From: DASRVA01 sp035687745
Lineage (GTDB): Bacteria > Gemmatimonadota > Gemmatimonadetes > JACCXV01 > JAHWKZ01
Reading direction: 5' to 3'
NCBI GenBank assembly: GCA_035687745.1
Contig: DASRVA010000198.1
Location: 1-23,988, forward strand
DNA length: 23,988 nucleotides
Numbering within the stretch: the first letter of the stretch is position 1; each line of letters opens with the position of its first letter. Shown here in pieces: positions 20,955-23,988 of this stretch. A model generated the notes under the pieces. The model saw only the letters and a program-made list of their open reading frames with translations. It was not told the origin of the DNA and made no database searches. Position numbers and translations under genes: made by a program.

Positions 20955-21010
20955 TTGACACGCTCCTCGGCAGTGTGCTAGGATCCCAGCATGGTGCTGA
21001 AATTCCAGCA
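20955..21010 (+). promoter_or_regulatory. Promoter and triple-repeat operator of the BlaI/M56-HEAT operon
   Basis: TTGACA (20955-20960) is followed after 18 bases by TAGGAT (20979-20984), with TG one base before it as an extended -10. Just downstream, at the predicted transcription start, are CAGCA (20987-20991), TGCTG (20995-20999) and CAGCA (21006-21010): two overlapping inverted repeats sharing the middle arm. BlaI-type dimers usually bind inverted repeats over their own promoter, so this is the candidate operator, though it differs from the TACAnnTGTA of BlaI/MecI. It lies 40 bases before the blaI-like ATG and 70 from the P450 start. Confidence 0.5.
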
Positions 21011-21049
21011 GCGATCGAGCTCCCGCCGCGCCGGCCGACGGAGGTCTCC

Positions 21050-21439
21050 ATGAGCGAAAGATCCCTGAGCGAGCTGAGCCCGCGCGAGCGTCAGATGGTG
21101 GACGCCCTCTACCGGCTCGGGAGGGCCACGGTGCGCGAGGTCGTCGACGCGATCGACGAGCCACCCAGCTACTCGGCCGTCCGGGCCACGCTCCGGGTCC
21201 TCGAGGAGAAGGGGGTCGTCCGCCACGAGCAGGACGGGCCCCGCTACGTCTATCTGCCGGTCGTCCAGCGGGACACCGCCCGCCGCCAGGCCCTGCGCCG
21301 CCTGGTGCAGACCTTCTTCGACGGATCGGCCGAGCAGGCGGCCGTCACTCTCCTCAGGATGTCGGACGGCGAGCTCTCCGACGACGACGTGGATCGGCTG
21401 GTCGGAAGGATCCGGCAGGCCCGCAACGGAGGCAGGTGA
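21050..21439 (+). CDS. BlaI/MecI/CopY-family repressor
   Basis: A 129-residue winged-helix repressor. 'LSELSPRERQMVDALYRLGR' (6-25) and 'ATVREVVDAI' open the domain, 'SYSAVRATLRVLEEKGVVRH' is the recognition helix and following helix, and 'EQDGPRYVYLPVVQRDTARR' the wing. The C-terminal 45 residues ('ALRRLVQTFFDGSAEQAAV', 'LSDDDVDRLVGRIRQA') form the dimerisation helices. BlaI-type repressors are inactivated by cleavage after signalling from a membrane M56 protease; here that partner gene starts in the stop codon (TGATG). GGAGG precedes the ATG at 21050. Likely targets are its own promoter repeats and perhaps the divergent P450 gene. No beta-lactamase gene is nearby. Confidence 0.9.
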   Translation: MSERSLSELSPRERQMVDALYRLGRATVREVVDAIDEPPSYSAVRATLRVLEEKGVVRHEQDGPRYVYLPVVQRDTARRQALRRLVQTFFDGSAEQAAVTLLRMSDGELSDDDVDRLVGRIRQARNGGR

Positions 21440-23724
21440 TGATGTCGTTCTGGGTGGACGCGCTCGTGAAGGGAACCGCGCTCTTGATCGTGATCTTCGG
21501 GTTGGCGGCCGTTTCGGGGCGCTGGTCGGCCGCGACCCGGCACCTGCTCTGGTGCTTCGGGCTGGTGGGGCTGCTGGTCCTGCCGGCCCTCTCGAGCCTG
21601 ACGCCGTGGCGTCTGCGCGTGCTGCCCCCGGTGGAGGGGGCGGCGATCGGGGAGATCCTCCCGACGACCGCCCCCGAAGCCGCGCGCGAGCATTCGACCG
21701 CCGCAGGCGAGGGTCGCGACTCGGATCCACGCGATCGTTACGTCAATCCGCCCACGACGACCCCGTTGACGATGGCGCCTTCCGAAGCGCTCCAGCCGGA
21801 AGCGGGACCGTCCGTTCCGTTCGGGTTCCGCGAAGTTCTGATCGCCCTCTGGCTCGCCGGGTCGGCCCTGATCCTCGCCCGGCTGGTCGCCGGACTGGTG
21901 ACGCTCCGGCGGTACACGCGTCGCGCGCGCCCCGCGTCCGGCGAACGCTGGGAGGGGGCCCGTGAGTGGGCCCGGAACCGGCTCCTCCTGGATGCGCCGG
22001 TCCGGCTCCTCGTGAGCGGGGACGTGGCCATGCCGCTGGCGGCGGGCGTGCTCCGCCCGACCGTGCTCATGCCGGAGGAAGCGGAAGGATGGCCCGACGC
22101 GCGGCGCCGGGCGGTCCTGCTCCACGAGATGGCGCACGTCAAGCGTCGCGACATCGTGCCGCATCTCATGGCGTGGGTCGTATGCGCGGTGTGGTGGTTC
22201 CATCCGCTCGCCTGGAGCGCGGCCCGGAGGATGCGCTCCGAGAGCGAGAAGGCGTGCGACGACCTGGTGCTCAAGGTCGGCACACGCGCCTCGCGCTACG
22301 CCGACGACCTGCTCGACATCGTGACCCGCGCGGGGTCGGCCCGGTCCCCGGCCGCGGTCGTGCCGCTCGCGCAGCGCTCCGAGTTCGAGGGGCGGATCCT
22401 GGCGATCCTGGAGCCCGACCGGCGGCGCCAGGCGGCCTCCGTCACTCATGCGGGTCTGGTCGCGCTGGCGGTTGCCCTGTTCGCGGTCCCGCTGGCGGCC
22501 ATGGCCCCCGTCCTGGTCGAGCCACCCTCCATGTCGAGAGAGGCGAAGGACCACGCGCAGACCAAGGGGCTGGGGGAGAAGATCGTGGACTCCTTCAGGG
22601 GCAAGGCGACCGCGGACAAGGAGGCCGGCAAGGACGTCGACAAGAACGCGGACAAGAACGCGGACAGGGGCTGGGAGACGGAAACCGGCCTCGTCGAGAA
22701 AGAGACGCCGTTCGAGCCGGAGGTCGTGATCGCCGGCCTCGAGCCGTCCGACGTCGCGAGCCGGATGGAAGCTCCGGTGGGGGACGGACGCGCGGTCGTC
22801 GCGCTGATCGAGGCCGTCTCCGACGAAAATCCGGGCGTCCGGCTGAGCGCGGTCGGAACGCTGGGGAAGCTCATGGACCCCCGCGCGGTTCAGGCGCTTA
22901 TCGAGGCGCTCCGCCGTGATCCCGACCCGAAGGTCCGGGCGATGGCCGCCTGGGCGCTAGGACAGATCGAGGACCCGGCCGCCGTGTCCGCGCTGACTAC
23001 CGCGCTCCGCGAGGACGACGACCTGGGCGTACGCGTCCAGGCCGCAGAGGCGCTCGGGGACATCGAGGACGTCTCTGCGATCGATGCGCTCGGGGCCGCG
23101 GTGCGCGATCCCTCGGTCGAAGTCCGCCGCGCCGCGGTCGACGCCCTGGGGAACATGGACGACCCGCGGATCGTCCCGCTGGTCCTGCCGTCCCTGAGGG
23201 ATGACGACGTCGAGGTGCGCCGGAGCGCCGCCGATGCGCTCGGCAACAACGAGAGCCCGCAGGCGGTCGAGCCGCTCATCGCGGCGACCAGGGACAGCGA
23301 CCTCGAGGTCCGGATCTCGGCCATCGACGCGCTCGGGAACCAGGGGGATCCGCGGGCCCGGGCGGCGCTCCTGGAGGCGCTCAGGGACGAGCGGGCGGAG
23401 GTCCGCCGCGAGGCGATCGAGGCGATCGGCAACCTGGAGCTCACGGCGGCGCCGCCCGAGGTCATCGACGCCGTTCGCGATCCCGACCGCGAGGTCCGCT
23501 ACAGCGCGGTGGACGCGATCGGCAACTTCGAAGACCCGGCGGCCGTCCCCGTCCTCCTCGAGATCGTCCGCGCGTCGACCGACCGCGAGCTGCAGTACGA
23601 GGCGCTGGACGCGCTCTCCAACATCGAGAGCCCGGCGGCGTACGACGCGCTCATCCCGCTTCTCCAGCACGAGGACCCGAAGGTCCGGCAGCTCGCCGCC
23701 GAGGCCATCGGGAACATGCAGTAG
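21439..23724 (+). CDS. BlaR1-like M56 membrane metalloprotease fused to a HEAT-repeat domain
   Basis: A 761-residue fusion. The N-terminal 350 residues are an M56 (BlaR1/MecR1) domain: transmembrane segments near 8-30, 36-53, 134-155 and 337-358, and a cytoplasmic zinc protease with 'LLHEMAHVKRRD' (HEMAH 229-233) and third ligand in 'SEKACDD' (Glu270). A charged linker (about 375-412, 'DKEAGKDVDKNADKNADRGW') leads to ten HEAT repeats of about 31 residues (450-761), most ending 'AxxALGNxxDPxA'. In BlaR1 the C-terminus is an extracytoplasmic penicillin-binding sensor; here HEAT repeats take its place, so the signal is probably a protein or surface cue, not a beta-lactam. The start overlaps the blaI stop; ATG at 21442 is an alternative. 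Confidence 0.9.
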   Translation: MMSFWVDALVKGTALLIVIFGLAAVSGRWSAATRHLLWCFGLVGLLVLPALSSLTPWRLRVLPPVEGAAIGEILPTTAPEAAREHSTAAGEGRDSDPRDRYVNPPTTTPLTMAPSEALQPEAGPSVPFGFREVLIALWLAGSALILARLVAGLVTLRRYTRRARPASGERWEGAREWARNRLLLDAPVRLLVSGDVAMPLAAGVLRPTVLMPEEAEGWPDARRRAVLLHEMAHVKRRDIVPHLMAWVVCAVWWFHPLAWSAARRMRSESEKACDDLVLKVGTRASRYADDLLDIVTRAGSARSPAAVVPLAQRSEFEGRILAILEPDRRRQAASVTHAGLVALAVALFAVPLAAMAPVLVEPPSMSREAKDHAQTKGLGEKIVDSFRGKATADKEAGKDVDKNADKNADRGWETETGLVEKETPFEPEVVIAGLEPSDVASRMEAPVGDGRAVVALIEAVSDENPGVRLSAVGTLGKLMDPRAVQALIEALRRDPDPKVRAMAAWALGQIEDPAAVSALTTALREDDDLGVRVQAAEALGDIEDVSAIDALGAAVRDPSVEVRRAAVDALGNMDDPRIVPLVLPSLRDDDVEVRRSAADALGNNESPQAVEPLIAATRDSDLEVRISAIDALGNQGDPRARAALLEALRDERAEVRREAIEAIGNLELTAAPPEVIDAVRDPDREVRYSAVDAIGNFEDPAAVPVLLEIVRASTDRELQYEALDALSNIESPAAYDALIPLLQHEDPKVRQLAAEAIGNMQ
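22786..23724 (+). repeat. Ten tandem HEAT-repeat units within the M56 protein gene
   Basis: About 939 bases encode ten units of 31-32 codons with shared 'VRxxAxxALGxxxDPxA' cores; units 4-6 ('VRRAAVDALGNMDDPR', 'VRRSAADALGNNESPQ', 'VRISAIDALGNQGDPR') are the most alike. The similarity is mainly at protein level; codons differ between units, so the array is not a recent DNA duplication. Confidence 0.85.
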
Positions 23725-23726
23725 CC

Positions 23727-23988
23727 GTGTCGCGGGCGACCCCCCTCGGGCTGGCGGCCGGATTGGCCGTCCTCGTCCTTACGCTTCCGCTGACCTGCGA
23801 CGGCCCGGACTCGAACGGGGTCGCCGCCACCCGCTCGACCGCGGCCGCCGATTCGGCGCTGGCGAGGGGACTGGTCGAGGCCGCCCGGGGCGCGGAGCCG
23901 GTGGTGTGCGGCCTGGCCGCCCGCGCACTCGACCAGGGCTCGTGGGACGGGGGGATGCGGGTCGAGCCGGCGGTCGCCGACGACCCCG
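23727..23988 (+). CDS. Exported protein of unknown function, N-terminal part only
   Basis: A frame open to the right window edge, starting with GTG at 23727 two bases after the M56-HEAT stop. The first 26 residues look like a signal peptide ('GLAAGLAVLVLTLPLTC'), Cys24 being a possible lipid-attachment residue although the position three before it is Pro rather than Leu. The mature part starts with an Ala/Ser/Thr-rich helix ('STAAADSALARGLVEAARGA') and has a second Cys ('EPVVCGLAARALDQ'). No domain can be assigned; the helix pair could begin another HEAT-type repeat. Its tight spacing suggests it is the third gene of the BlaI/M56-HEAT operon, and as an exported protein it may be the sensed partner or substrate, which is conjecture. 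Confidence 0.65.
   Translation, partial: MSRATPLGLAAGLAVLVLTLPLTCDGPDSNGVAATRSTAAADSALARGLVEAARGAEPVVCGLAARALDQGSWDGGMRVEPAVADDP

Noticed and set aside
22786..23724. Possible DNA-level tandem repeat or recent duplication
   Set aside because: Periodicity is explained by protein HEAT repeats with diverged codons.
1..23988. tRNA genes, riboswitches or CRISPR arrays
   Set aside because: No cloverleaf-like T-arm/anticodon combination, no conserved riboswitch core and no regularly spaced direct repeats were seen by eye; a covariance-model scan would be the decisive check.

Overview
The window looks like a high-GC bacterial chromosome segment. It carries codon-biased genes, ATGA-type stop/start overlaps and several gene types common in soil and sediment phyla such as Gemmatimonadota, Acidobacteriota or Eisenbacteria: a BlaI/M56-HEAT pair, secreted M28 peptidase, PuuD-type urate hydroxylase, and a GltD-like/KorA operon. 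No rRNA, tRNA or marker gene fixes the phylum, so the taxon is an inference. No complete insertion sequence, prophage or CRISPR array was seen.

Region 1 (1 to about 5400) is an accessory patchwork that looks less GC-rich than the rest. It holds two VOC/glyoxalase-fold genes (the first cut by the window edge), a divergently arranged HxlR-type regulator and berberine-bridge-type FAD oxidase sharing an inverted-repeat operator, a DUF1801 protein, an unannotated 36-residue lipoprotein-like ORF and an O-methyltransferase-type enzyme. An attC-like site lies 2 bp after the methyltransferase stop, and a smaller attC-shaped hairpin overlaps the stop of the 36-residue ORF. This suggests that about 3.8-5.2 kb are integron gene cassettes or their relics.

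Region 2 (5405-9991, minus strand) is an energy-metabolism operon: a GltD-like flavoprotein with a C-terminal 2x[4Fe-4S] ferredoxin domain, an exported two-domain rhodanese, and the fused gamma/alpha subunit of a 2-oxoacid:ferredoxin oxidoreductase (KorA type). The beta subunit expected next is missing. Only a short korB-like beginning overlaps the korA stop before the accessory DNA starts.

Region 3 (10039-17196) holds a DUF4892-OmpA envelope protein, a SnoaL/DUF4440-like lipoprotein, and a tight plus-strand run of PuuD-like urate hydroxylase (apparent CTG start), a lone PAS-like protein and an MBL-fold hydrolase (apparent ACG start). These are followed by a convergent secreted M28 peptidase, a YhbY RNA-binding protein and a membrane 'putative sensor' protein, ended by a GNRA-loop hairpin.

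Region 4 (17275-18243) is a nucleotidyltransferase/Xre pair resembling a toxin-antitoxin module. It overlaps the tail of a convergent phosphodiesterase gene. Region 5 (18057-23988) has a translationally coupled cytochrome P450 and secreted alkaline-phosphatase-superfamily phosphodiesterase on the minus strand. Divergent to them are a BlaI-type repressor, an M56 (BlaR1-like) protease whose sensor domain is replaced by about ten HEAT repeats, and the start of a further exported protein. The BlaI/M56-HEAT signalling pair, the attC-associated small gene and the interrupted KOR operon are the most interesting items.
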